59,112 bases of DNA from an uncultured SAR92 cluster bacterium (GTDB taxonomy: Bacteria; Pseudomonadota; Gammaproteobacteria; Pseudomonadales; Porticoccaceae). Below the pieces are notes generated by a model. That model made no database searches. It had not been told where the DNA came from and worked only from the letters and a program-made list of their open reading frames with translations. How positions within the stretch are numbered: the first letter of the stretch is position 1; every line of letters starts with the position of its first letter. A program made the position numbers and the translations under genes. The stretch covers positions 1-59,112 of the forward strand of contig CACJVE010000012.1 of the NCBI GenBank assembly GCA_902596775.1. Direction: 5' to 3'. Positions 44,628 to 53,723 of the stretch are shown here, piece after piece.

Positions 44628-44632
44628 CCTCC
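44628..44632 (-). promoter_or_regulatory. GGAGG Shine-Dalgarno preceding the extended ATP-grasp N-terminus
   Basis: On the minus strand, GGAGG is followed by CCTGA then ATC and ATA in the ATP-grasp frame; TGA is the in-frame stop that bounds the extension. The spacing (5 nt to ATC, 8 nt to ATA) is ideal for initiation, whereas the first ATG lies over 110 nt away. Confidence 0.5.
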
Positions 44633-44767
44633 AATGCGCTATTTTGCTTTAGGATAAACATAGCAAGAGACATGCCAATCAAAATTCTAATTAATCAGAG
44701 CATCGACTATGCACAAAAGTTAGTTATAATTCCGATTCCCTGATAACACTTAGTTTGGAAATCTTAG

Positions 44768-46261
44768 ATGAAATTACCATTTATTTTTTTAGTCGTTTTT
44801 TTAATGAGTCTTTTCGGCTGTTCAGAGTCAAAAGAGCAAATTCCAGTGGCGAACACGTCTAACTCGGACAGAGGCTTACCGATGCTTAAAGTATACACAA
44901 CTGCTAAAGATACTGATTTGAGGCTTACATTAACTGGTTCAGAAACTTTCTCTGCGGGTTCCCAGCCTCCTGAGACTGTGAACTCGATATTCGTTAATCC
45001 GGATAAAAAGTTTCAAGAGATACTTGGTTTTGGGGGCTCGATTACAGACGCTTCAGCCGAAGTCTTTGCAAAGATGCCTGGGGAAAAGCAAGAAGAATTT
45101 TTAAAAGCATATTTTGATAAAGAAGAAGGTATCGGATATACCCTAACGCGGACTACTATTCACAGCGCAGATTTTAGTAGTGAAAGTTTCACTTATGTAG
45201 ATGAGGGGGATACTTCACTGGAATCTTTCTCAGTAGATAAAGATAAACAGTTTAGGATTCCTTTAATCAAGCGAGCAACCGAGGCGGCTGGTGGTGAGCT
45301 GCTTTTATATGCGAGCCCTTGGAGTGCCCCTGCTTTTATGAAGTCAAATAAAAGCATGTTAAAGGGAGGGAAATTATTGCCTGAGTATTATGATGCCTGG
45401 GCTAAATATTACGTCAAATTTATTGAGGCATATGAGGCTGAGGGTATGCCTATATGGGGAATTTCTATCCAGAACGAACCGATGGCGGTTCAACGATGGG
45501 AGTCAATGATTTATACCGCTGAAGAAGAGCGAGATTTTCTGAAGAATCATCTTGGGCCTTTAATGGAAAAGAGTGGTTATGGCGATAAGAATATTGTTGT
45601 TTGGGATCACAACAGGGATCTTATGGCGCACAGAGCAAATGTCATATTTGGAGATCCTGAGGCGTCAAAATATGCATGGGGTATTGGTTATCATTGGTAT
45701 GAGACTTGGTATACCGAATGTTATCCACATTGTGATGGTTTTGAAAACATGCACGAAAACTTGGGACTGGTAAATGCATCTTATCCTGATAAGCCAATTC
45801 TCTTTACGGAGGGTACGGTGGAAAATTTTTCACCTGAAAAATATCAGCATTGGCCGAATGCTGAGAGGTATGGATTTTCAATGATTAGAGATTTCAATAG
45901 AGGTACCGTTGGATGGACTGATTGGAACTTATTATTAGATCAAACAGGAGGACCAAATCATGTTTCTAATTTCTGCTTTGCGCCGATCCATGGGGATACC
46001 TCAACAGGAGAGTTAATTTATACGCCGACTTATTATTACATCGGTCATTTTTCAAAATTTGTTGGTCCCGGCTCAGTGCGAATAAGCACAAGTGTAAGCA
46101 GGAATGTCGTGCTGGCGACATCCTTTTTAAATGCAGATGGAACAATGGCCACAATCGTGATGAATAAATCTGATGAACCCATCGATTACAGTTTTTTTCT
46201 TAAAGATGAACAGATTGACCTAAATATTCCGGCTAGAGCGATGCAGACTCTTGTTTATTAA
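44768..46261 (+). CDS. GH30 glycoside hydrolase lipoprotein (β-1,6-glucanase/glucosylceramidase-like)
   Basis: A 497-aa lipoprotein (lipobox L-F-G-C, Cys18) with a GH30 (β/α)8 barrel and β-sandwich. The acid/base is Glu237 in S-I-Q-N-E-P and the nucleophile Glu348 in F-T-E-G-T-V-E. G-F-G-G-S-I-T-D-A-S-A near residue 92 and the L-Y-A-S-P-W-S-A-P segment are family hallmarks. GH30 members in marine glucan loci cut β-1,6 branches of laminarin-type glucans, which fits its place at the head of the glucan block. It is anchored in the envelope, facing the periplasm or surface. Confidence 0.9.
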   Translation: MKLPFIFLVVFLMSLFGCSESKEQIPVANTSNSDRGLPMLKVYTTAKDTDLRLTLTGSETFSAGSQPPETVNSIFVNPDKKFQEILGFGGSITDASAEVFAKMPGEKQEEFLKAYFDKEEGIGYTLTRTTIHSADFSSESFTYVDEGDTSLESFSVDKDKQFRIPLIKRATEAAGGELLLYASPWSAPAFMKSNKSMLKGGKLLPEYYDAWAKYYVKFIEAYEAEGMPIWGISIQNEPMAVQRWESMIYTAEEERDFLKNHLGPLMEKSGYGDKNIVVWDHNRDLMAHRANVIFGDPEASKYAWGIGYHWYETWYTECYPHCDGFENMHENLGLVNASYPDKPILFTEGTVENFSPEKYQHWPNAERYGFSMIRDFNRGTVGWTDWNLLLDQTGGPNHVSNFCFAPIHGDTSTGELIYTPTYYYIGHFSKFVGPGSVRISTSVSRNVVLATSFLNADGTMATIVMNKSDEPIDYSFFLKDEQIDLNIPARAMQTLVY

Positions 46262-46394
46262 TACGGATGTTTTATGAGCTTAAATTAAGATTTTTTTTAA
46301 AAATTAATATACACTCTTGCCAGTTAAGACAGCATAAAAAAGACTTCAAAAGCCTTATTAAAATAATTTGCACTTTATCTTACGCCGGAATTTC

Positions 46395-48857
46395 ATGATT
46401 CGAAAAATAATAACTATTATCTCAGGAATTATACTGCCTCTGCTCTTATCTAATTGTGGTGGCGGGACTGCAGGAGATGGCGATCAAAATGTTGTTAGGA
46501 CTATCTTTGCTGTTGGCGATGTTTTCGAGACGGTCGAAGATGGCGGCCCTTTGGAGGGAGATGTTAGTTCCAACGATATTGGAGAAAATCTCACTTTCGC
46601 TCTGTCTGTTAATGCGTCCATGTCAAATGGAGAGCTAAATTTCAATTCTGATGGAACCTTTGTTTACACTCCTGATCCGGATTTTTTCGGGAGTGATAGT
46701 GTCACATATGATGTCACTGATTCAGTATCTGGGGAGTCAGATAGTGCATCTTTAACAATTAATGTGGAAAACGATTTCGAATTTGTAGAAGAGTATGGTT
46801 GGGAGTTGGTTTGGAGTGACGAGTTCAATGGCGACTCTCTTGATAATTTGCAATGGACAAGTCAAAACGCTTCGGTTGCCTCAGGAAATCTTTATGTGGG
46901 TTCCGATTCAGAATCGGAGGGTCGAGTTGAAAGTACAGAGATTTTCACCCTTGGACGGTTTGAGATTAAATTAAAATCATCCCATGCTCTAGATTTTTTG
47001 TCATCCGTAAAATTAGTCCCTCACTCCGATATTTATGATGGAGTTAATCAACTGCAAGCATACGGTTCGAGATCAACTAGCTTAATGGCAGGAGCAGAGT
47101 ATGGTTTTGGATTATTTAATGCGGTCATCATGAATGATGAAGTTACAGAAACAATATCCGAAGAATTCCATACTTTCGCCATCGAATGGGGAATAAACGA
47201 AATAAGGTGGTATATCGACGACTCTCATGTTCATACTCTTAATACCCTTCACACATGGGCATACACCTCAAATGGCGATGGACTTCTGATTGATAATGAT
47301 GGTCCCTTTAATCAGTCAATGAAAATTGTGTTTGAAACGAGTAATGATTCATTGGATCCGACAAAAAATTTAGTAGTTGATTATGTCAGAGTCTGGAGCT
47401 GTAATTCTTCGGTTGAGGAGTCGGTAGAAGAGTGTGCTTCCGCAGAAAAAACGAAAGTAAGTAAGCTAGCATCTGATCGAATAGAAACTGTGGGACCGAT
47501 TGAGACTCGAGCTTACAGTGGTGGTTACTATGACCAAGTGACGGGAGCGAAGATTTCAGATCTTAATCCATTGTCATGGCATTACACCGATGAATTAAGA
47601 GAGCTTAATTTAAATATTATTGGATCATTAAGTGTTGATGTAACAAATATCGGTGAGACAGAGATACACAATGTTTTGGATGTCACTTCAGGATCTGGAA
47701 CTACCGGTTTTTCAATTGATCTAAATCCCTCTGAAATTATAGGACAGCACCCAACTTTAAATTTTGATCTATATCTAGTTAGCAAAAAGTCTAGCGCTAA
47801 CTCATTAACGGTTAGCATGATGTCTGAGAATACTGGCGCTGGATATATGGAGTTTAATTTTGCTGATATTAATGTAGGAGAGTGGGTCACCTTTTCAATG
47901 CCGATACATGAATTTTTGGATAATTCTTCCACTGAATCGGGTACAGGTAACCAAATTGACATGAGGAGAGTTACATCGTTGATGCATTTATTAATAGAGG
48001 GAGAGGCAAACTTTTATCTAGATAATATCAATATAAGCTGTATAAATTCTGAGAGTTGCATTCAGGGTCCATTTGCATTGCAGTCTGCCGCGAATCCAAA
48101 AGCTGATCCAATCAGATATGAGGCTGAGGATTATATTTCAGCTTCAGGTACCGGATTGGAGGATACTCTTGATGAGGGAGGAGGGCAAAACGTTGCGTTT
48201 GTTAATGCTGGAGATTACCTTGTATATACTATTTCAGCTCCTGGAATAGGTCCTTATAGCATCGATTATCGAGTTGCTAGCCTGGGAGGAAGCCAAGGAT
48301 TTGAAGTAAGTATTGATGGGGAGGTTGTTGATAATCAGACTATTCCAGATACTGGCGATTGGCAAAACTGGACGACTATAACCTCATCAACTTTTGATCT
48401 AGTAGTTGGTTTATATACCTTGCGGATAGACTTTATCGATAGTGGAGTGAATTTAAACTGGTTTGAACTTCAACCGCCTATAACAGAGATTTTCATTGAA
48501 GCTGAAGATTATGATGATGAAAGCGGCATTTCTCTCGAAGATACCACCGATGATGGTGGCGGACAAAATATTGGCTACATTGACGAAGGTGATTGGGTTG
48601 AATACACAATTAATATTCCGTCAGATGGAACTTACTTAATCGAATATCGTTTGGCCAGTGCGGTTGACTCCTTTGGTTTTACGAACACTATCGGTGGCGT
48701 GGTTGTTGATACGCAGACCCTTCTCTCAACTGGAGATTGGCAGAGTTGGATAACGCAAAGTGCTGAGGTTGATTTGTTTGCCGGAGAGCAATTAATGCGT
48801 TTAGACTTTTTGGGTGGAGCCATAAATATCAATTGGATTAAATTAACTCGACGTTAA
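46395..48857 (+). CDS. GH16-fold lipoprotein without catalytic carboxylates, with CBM6-like modules
   Basis: An 820-aa lipoprotein (lipobox S-N-C, Cys21); the ATG at 46395 precedes it directly and a frame from the TTG at 46368 adds only nine residues. Modules: a cadherin/VCBS-like Ig domain (about 42-132), a GH16-like β-jelly-roll (136-336), a galactose-binding-like domain (400-552) and two CBM6-like domains (573-694, 698-820). The GH16 motif G-E-I-D-I-M-E-Y reads G216-V-N-Q-L-Q-A-Y223, so Glu, Asp and Glu become Val217, Gln219 and Ala222. It probably binds rather than cuts glucan. It sits between GH30 and TBDR genes. Confidence 0.82.
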   Translation: MIRKIITIISGIILPLLLSNCGGGTAGDGDQNVVRTIFAVGDVFETVEDGGPLEGDVSSNDIGENLTFALSVNASMSNGELNFNSDGTFVYTPDPDFFGSDSVTYDVTDSVSGESDSASLTINVENDFEFVEEYGWELVWSDEFNGDSLDNLQWTSQNASVASGNLYVGSDSESEGRVESTEIFTLGRFEIKLKSSHALDFLSSVKLVPHSDIYDGVNQLQAYGSRSTSLMAGAEYGFGLFNAVIMNDEVTETISEEFHTFAIEWGINEIRWYIDDSHVHTLNTLHTWAYTSNGDGLLIDNDGPFNQSMKIVFETSNDSLDPTKNLVVDYVRVWSCNSSVEESVEECASAEKTKVSKLASDRIETVGPIETRAYSGGYYDQVTGAKISDLNPLSWHYTDELRELNLNIIGSLSVDVTNIGETEIHNVLDVTSGSGTTGFSIDLNPSEIIGQHPTLNFDLYLVSKKSSANSLTVSMMSENTGAGYMEFNFADINVGEWVTFSMPIHEFLDNSSTESGTGNQIDMRRVTSLMHLLIEGEANFYLDNINISCINSESCIQGPFALQSAANPKADPIRYEAEDYISASGTGLEDTLDEGGGQNVAFVNAGDYLVYTISAPGIGPYSIDYRVASLGGSQGFEVSIDGEVVDNQTIPDTGDWQNWTTITSSTFDLVVGLYTLRIDFIDSGVNLNWFELQPPITEIFIEAEDYDDESGISLEDTTDDGGGQNIGYIDEGDWVEYTINIPSDGTYLIEYRLASAVDSFGFTNTIGGVVVDTQTLLSTGDWQSWITQSAEVDLFAGEQLMRLDFLGGAININWIKLTRR

Positions 48858-48890
48858 ATATTTAAAAATAGATAGGATAAATAAATTTAG

Positions 48891-51800
48891 ATGAATCAAG
48901 CATTTAAATATAGAAAGAAAATACTAGCTGCAAGCGTTAGCGCCATTACTGCCACCTCAATTCCGGCTCAAGATGTGCTCGAGAATCAGTATGATCCTTC
49001 TCAAATTGATGAAGTTGTTGTAACTGGAATCCGTGCAAGTCTTCAACGTTCAATGGATATTAAAAGAGATTCTAAAGGTGTAGTCGATGGGATTTCAGCT
49101 GAGGATATTGGCAAATTCCCTGACTCTAATTTAGCGGAATCACTACAACGAATTACAGGAGTTGCGATAGAGCGAGATAGAGGGGAGGGATCGAAAATCA
49201 CAGTCAGAGGATTTGGTCCTGACTTCAATATTGTAAGTTTTAATGGACGACAAATGCCGACAAATGGGGGTAGGTCGTTCGATTTTGGAAATATAGCTTC
49301 AGAGGGTATCTCAGCGGTAGAAGTTTACAAATCAGGTAGAGCAAATGTGGCGACGGGAGGAATAGGCGCCGTCGTAAATGTAAAAACGAGCAAACCTCTT
49401 GAAATGCCGGGTATGAAGGCAGTATTCAGTGCTAAGGGCGTGCATGACCCAGGAACAAGAGCAGGTAATTCGGTAAATCCTGAGTTTGCGGGTTTATTTA
49501 GCAAAACGTTTTCTGATGACAAATTTGGTATTGCGCTGTCTGTGAGTAGTCAGGAACGAGATGGTGGAGTTCAATCTGTTACCACTCAAAATTTCATGAG
49601 CAGAAATTTTGTTACCCAAGATGAGATAGATAATAATTCTGCTGACGCAGAGTGGGGATCTATCGCTGTTGGAGATTCCTCTGCACTGGGCTTTCCAGAT
49701 GAAGTGGTCGATGGTATCTACGCTATTCCAACCAATATTCAATACAATCTTGATGATTTTCGGAGAGAAAGAATAAATGGACAATTAACATTCCAATGGC
49801 GTCCTCTTGAGAGCATAACTGGAACTGTTGATTACACATATGCAGAGAATCAGATGAACACTCAACATCAGGATTTATCTGCCTGGTTCGATCCAGGTTG
49901 TGCGACTCGCGAAAGTGAGTGGGTGAATGAAGGGAACATTTGGTCTCCAATAATGTACCGGCAGGTTGGATGCGCAGCTGATAATCTGCAAGGTGTAGGT
50001 CTCTATGCGACTGTGGATGAGAATAAATCACTAGGCGCAAATATGGAGTGGCTAGTCTCAGATAACTTAGTTCTTAATTTTGATTATCACGATTCAAGTG
50101 GAGAGGCCAAACCTAATAGCAAGCATGGTTCAGGCGGCTCAATGGCTGTGGCAGCACTCAATCGAATCACCACCTCGGGTTACTTCAGCTCAGATGGAAT
50201 GCCTATTTTGGAGGTTCAGCTTGGGCAACGAAATTCATTTAATCAGATTTCAGAAGTCAGTGAGCTTGATGTGAATGATATGCAGTTGTCGGGAAGTTCA
50301 TTTGGAAGCTTTAATAACAGAATGGATGTTCAGCAATTTCAATTTGATGGGGAATATTTTTTTGATAAGGGGCATAGCATTAGCTTTGGATTTGCAAGGG
50401 TGGAGGTTGCGAACAGAGGACAATCTAAAGGTGTTGCGAGAAATGCATGGAGTGGTGTTGGTACGCCAGGTGATATAGCAGATCTTTTGAGAATCGATAC
50501 GATGGCCGGTATTTTTGATAGTCTTCCTGGGAGTAATGATCCTCGTCAAGTTATGAATTTCTTCACGTGGGATTTTCAAGAACTGATAGATCGTGCAGAG
50601 CAGCTTTTGAGAGATGGCAGTCACGGTGACGTTGTAGGTGATGGAGGCCCTTGTTTGACTGGTTTTTGCCCGTCATATAACTTTGATTTAGATGAAATTA
50701 CTACTGAAACTTCAAATGCCATATTCTTTCAAACTCATTGGGTTGGGGATTTTAGAGATCGTCCAATAAATCTATATTATGGCTTGAGATATGAAGAGAC
50801 TGATGTTCATTCAGAAGCCTTGGTGCCACTTTATGACAGGGTTGAATGGAGCATCGTTGATAACCGATTTAATTTGTATCAACAAAAAGATGAACAGGGA
50901 AATACTGTGCAGGGATTTTCGGAAATTGATGGAGCCTACAGCATGTACCTTCCTAGCCTCGACTTTGATATTGAATTGATCGATGACCTAATTTTTCGAA
51001 CTTCGTATAGCTTGACTGTTACAAGACCTGTGTATAACGATCTAAAAGGCGCATTAATCATTGATTACCTCGGCCCAGATGGCGGAGGAGGAAGACGAGG
51101 CAATCCGCAGTTACTTCCAATGGAGTCAGAAAATATAGATGTATCCCTCGAATGGTACTACGACGATGCAAGTTATGCCTCGATAGGATTTTGGTCTAAA
51201 GACGTTGACAATTTCATTGTGAATCAAACTTTTGAAAATCAACCTTTGTTTAAGGACTTATTCACTCCAATTAATGGTGATTTATACAATCAAGCTGTGC
51301 AAGATCTTACAGGTGGCGACCCGCGATTTGATTATGACGTAGGAGATCTTAATGAATATTATGCGGAAAATTTTGCCAACGAAGATGGTGTTGTTGTAAC
51401 GGGTGAAGGGGAAGATGTTGAGGTTGTTGTCACGGGAGTTGCAGGAGATCCCATTGCTATTTTTGATGTAACTATCCCTATAAATCAAAGGGAAACTCAA
51501 GTTAAGGGTTGGGAAGTTATGGCTCAACACAGCTTTGGTGAGAGCGGTTTTGGTTTCCAGGCAAATTATACGATTGTTGATGGAAACCTAAATTATGACA
51601 TTAATCTCAATGAAGAGCAGTGGGTTGTCCCTGGCATGAGTGATACCGCCAACTTAGTAGGTTTCTATGACAAGAATGGACTACAAGTGCGATTTGCTTT
51701 GAATTGGCGAGATCAGTTCTTGTCGTCAGCATCTCGAGATCCACTATTTGTTGAAGAATATTACCAACTGGATATGAATATGAGTTATGAGATAAATGAC

Positions 51801-51935
51801 CAACTATCTATTTTCTTGGAGGGCATCAACCTTACAGAAGAGCATCAAAGGATTCATGGGAGATCGACCTATCAGTTGAGGGAATTTGCAATTGGTCATG
51901 CAAGATACAATTTTGGTCTTAGGTACGAGTTGTAG
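48891..51935 (+). CDS. TonB-dependent receptor, Caulobacter type, probably for oligosaccharides
   Basis: A 1014-aa outer-membrane transporter. The signal region ends near I-P-A-Q-D; E-V-V-V-T-G-I-R-A-S-L-Q-R-S starts the TonB-box/plug, followed by D-I-G-K-F-P-D-S-N-L-A-E-S-L-Q-R, a hallmark of the TIGR01782 subgroup that often imports glycans. The barrel ends with Y-N-F-G-L-R-Y-E-L, an outer-membrane insertion signal. The gene follows the GH16-like gene by 33 bp and is only 2 bp ahead of sapC-like, making an operon. It is probably the SusC-like importer of the glucan locus. Confidence 0.92.
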   Translation: MNQAFKYRKKILAASVSAITATSIPAQDVLENQYDPSQIDEVVVTGIRASLQRSMDIKRDSKGVVDGISAEDIGKFPDSNLAESLQRITGVAIERDRGEGSKITVRGFGPDFNIVSFNGRQMPTNGGRSFDFGNIASEGISAVEVYKSGRANVATGGIGAVVNVKTSKPLEMPGMKAVFSAKGVHDPGTRAGNSVNPEFAGLFSKTFSDDKFGIALSVSSQERDGGVQSVTTQNFMSRNFVTQDEIDNNSADAEWGSIAVGDSSALGFPDEVVDGIYAIPTNIQYNLDDFRRERINGQLTFQWRPLESITGTVDYTYAENQMNTQHQDLSAWFDPGCATRESEWVNEGNIWSPIMYRQVGCAADNLQGVGLYATVDENKSLGANMEWLVSDNLVLNFDYHDSSGEAKPNSKHGSGGSMAVAALNRITTSGYFSSDGMPILEVQLGQRNSFNQISEVSELDVNDMQLSGSSFGSFNNRMDVQQFQFDGEYFFDKGHSISFGFARVEVANRGQSKGVARNAWSGVGTPGDIADLLRIDTMAGIFDSLPGSNDPRQVMNFFTWDFQELIDRAEQLLRDGSHGDVVGDGGPCLTGFCPSYNFDLDEITTETSNAIFFQTHWVGDFRDRPINLYYGLRYEETDVHSEALVPLYDRVEWSIVDNRFNLYQQKDEQGNTVQGFSEIDGAYSMYLPSLDFDIELIDDLIFRTSYSLTVTRPVYNDLKGALIIDYLGPDGGGGRRGNPQLLPMESENIDVSLEWYYDDASYASIGFWSKDVDNFIVNQTFENQPLFKDLFTPINGDLYNQAVQDLTGGDPRFDYDVGDLNEYYAENFANEDGVVVTGEGEDVEVVVTGVAGDPIAIFDVTIPINQRETQVKGWEVMAQHSFGESGFGFQANYTIVDGNLNYDINLNEEQWVVPGMSDTANLVGFYDKNGLQVRFALNWRDQFLSSASRDPLFVEEYYQLDMNMSYEINDQLSIFLEGINLTEEHQRIHGRSTYQLREFAIGHARYNFGLRYEL

Positions 51936-51937
51936 TA

Positions 51938-52660
51938 ATGGCAAACCATGAACTGTTAAATAATATTTCTCATAGGGATTTGAGAGTCATTGCAGATCGC
52001 TCGCTGGATCTAGGAGATAATACTCCGACCGTATTGGCGTTTCCAAATGAATTTCGTCAGCTGCAATCCGAATTTCCAATTTGTTTTTGTAAGGATCCCG
52101 ACACTGGGCAATTCCATTGTGCAGCAGTTCTTGGATTTGAAGATAATGAAAACCTATTTTTCGTCGATGGTAATTGGCGTTCACAATATGTCCCACTAAT
52201 GCTTCAAAAAGGGCCTTTTCTAATAGGAGAGCCTTCGCCCGAGACCGGGTTACAGAACGTTGAGCCAATGATTCATATTGATATGGATCATCCAAGAGTC
52301 AGCAGATCGGATGGAGAGAAGGTATTTTTGAAGCAAGGTGGTAACAGTAGTTTTCTTGAGGGTATTCGAAACGTCCTAGAAGCCATATATCAGGGGCGTC
52401 AGCATAGTAAAAATTTTATTGAAATTCTTTTGGCTAATGATTTGATAGAGGATTTTTCGTTAGAAATTTGTTTGAGCGACGGCAGTAAAAACACCTTACG
52501 AGGATTTTATACGATTGCTGAAAATAAACTAAATTCCCTGTCTTTAGACGTAATTCAAAAGTTAATGTCGTCCGGTTATCTCCAAGCTGTTTATATGATG
52601 ATCGCTTCCTTCGAGAATTTTAAAAGGTTGATTCACTTTAAAGATTCTGAGGCAGCATGA
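51938..52660 (+). CDS. SapC-family protein
   Basis: A 240-aa cytoplasmic-looking protein without signal peptide. It resembles the SapC family: L-A-F-P-N-E-F-R-Q-L-Q-S-E-F-P-I-C-F, G-F-E-D-N-E-N-L-F, the W-R-S-Q-Y-V-P block, and G-P-F-L-I-G. Members occur next to carbohydrate-importing TBDR genes in marine Proteobacteria but their biochemical role is not settled. Its ATG is 2 bp past the TBDR stop, and its TGA overlaps the next ATG (ATGA), so the three genes are translationally coupled. Confidence 0.85.
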   Translation: MANHELLNNISHRDLRVIADRSLDLGDNTPTVLAFPNEFRQLQSEFPICFCKDPDTGQFHCAAVLGFEDNENLFFVDGNWRSQYVPLMLQKGPFLIGEPSPETGLQNVEPMIHIDMDHPRVSRSDGEKVFLKQGGNSSFLEGIRNVLEAIYQGRQHSKNFIEILLANDLIEDFSLEICLSDGSKNTLRGFYTIAENKLNSLSLDVIQKLMSSGYLQAVYMMIASFENFKRLIHFKDSEAA

Positions 52661-53670
52661 TGGCGACACTAAATTTTGCAGCTGAGTTATCCTATAACTC
52701 CTCTCAAACTCTGCCGGATGAGGTCATAAATACCCAAACTCCAATTATCTTGAGAAATTTTATCTCAAATTGGCCGCTAACTGAGATTTCTCAAAAATCA
52801 ATTTCGGATGCAGTTGAATATTTACTCAAATTTTATAACCAACAACCGGTAAATATCGTGATTGGCGAATCTGATACTGCTCAGCGTATTTTTTATAACG
52901 AGGATTTTTCAGGCTTTAATTTTAAGTCGCTAACAACCAGTATGGATAATTTGTTGAGTCGAATTTTACAATATGCAAGCGAAACAAAAGCTCCTACTTT
53001 ATATATGGCTTCCACCGAGATTGAAAAATGGCTGCCGGGTTTTAATGAGGATAACAATATTGTATTGGATAGAGACGATGTGCTTGCGAGTATTTGGATA
53101 GGGAATAAATGTCGTATATCAGCACATTTTGATTTACCTAGCAACATCGCGTGCTGCGCAGTTGGTAGACGGACATTTACTTTATTCCCTCCTGATCAAG
53201 TTTCTAATTTATATCCCGGACCAATTGATTTTGCGCCAGGTGGACAGCCTATCAGTACGGTAGATTTTAAAAAGCCTGATTATAAAAAGTTTCCTCGATT
53301 TAAAGAGGCTCTCAAAAATGCGTTGGTTGCTGAATTGGAACCGGGCGATGCTGTGATCGTACCGAGTATGTGGTGGCACCATGTTGAGAGTTTTGATGAT
53401 CTAAATGTGTTAGTAAACTATTGGTGGCGTGAATCCCCAAAATATATGGGAAATCCTTCTGCGGTTTTGAATCATGCACTTATGGCGATGAGGCAGTTAC
53501 CAGATGATCAAAAAAAGGCTTGGAAGCAGATGTTTGACTACTATATTTTCGAAAATGATGAAAATAGTCACTCACACATTCCAGACGATGCGCTTGGAAT
53601 TCTGAGTCCGATGGATGAATCTAACGCAAGAAAAATAAGAACGATGGTGCTCAATCAGCTGAATCGTTAA
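52657..53670 (+). CDS. Cupin-8/JmjC-like domain protein
   Basis: A 337-aa predicted Fe(II)/2-oxoglutarate-dependent oxygenase-like protein. The H157-x-D159 pair in S-A-H-F-D, the strand A-V-G-R-R-T-F-T-L-F-P-P and the late His in M-W-W-H-H-V-E (241/242) match the cupin_8 iron site. The G-D-A-V-I-V-P turn precedes it. Such proteins accompany SapC and tryptophan-halogenase genes in TBDR loci; hydroxylation or control of the importer has been proposed but not shown. No halogenase gene is in the window. Starts overlapping sapC (ATGA). Confidence 0.85.
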   Translation: MMATLNFAAELSYNSSQTLPDEVINTQTPIILRNFISNWPLTEISQKSISDAVEYLLKFYNQQPVNIVIGESDTAQRIFYNEDFSGFNFKSLTTSMDNLLSRILQYASETKAPTLYMASTEIEKWLPGFNEDNNIVLDRDDVLASIWIGNKCRISAHFDLPSNIACCAVGRRTFTLFPPDQVSNLYPGPIDFAPGGQPISTVDFKKPDYKKFPRFKEALKNALVAELEPGDAVIVPSMWWHHVESFDDLNVLVNYWWRESPKYMGNPSAVLNHALMAMRQLPDDQKKAWKQMFDYYIFENDENSHSHIPDDALGILSPMDESNARKIRTMVLNQLNR

Positions 53671-53723
53671 TTGAAAAATTAGAGGGAAAGTATAGTCATG
53701 ATCTTTATTTTGAGAACATATTT

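Noticed and set aside
44297-44743. A plus-strand frame of 148 codons antisense to the ATP-grasp gene start
   Set aside because: It lies mostly opposite the conserved ATP-grasp coding sequence and encodes no recognisable domain; the minus-strand frame matches family residues.
49494-49784. Antisense frame inside the 1014-aa TBDR gene
   Set aside because: No start signal or homology; explained by codon structure of the receptor gene.
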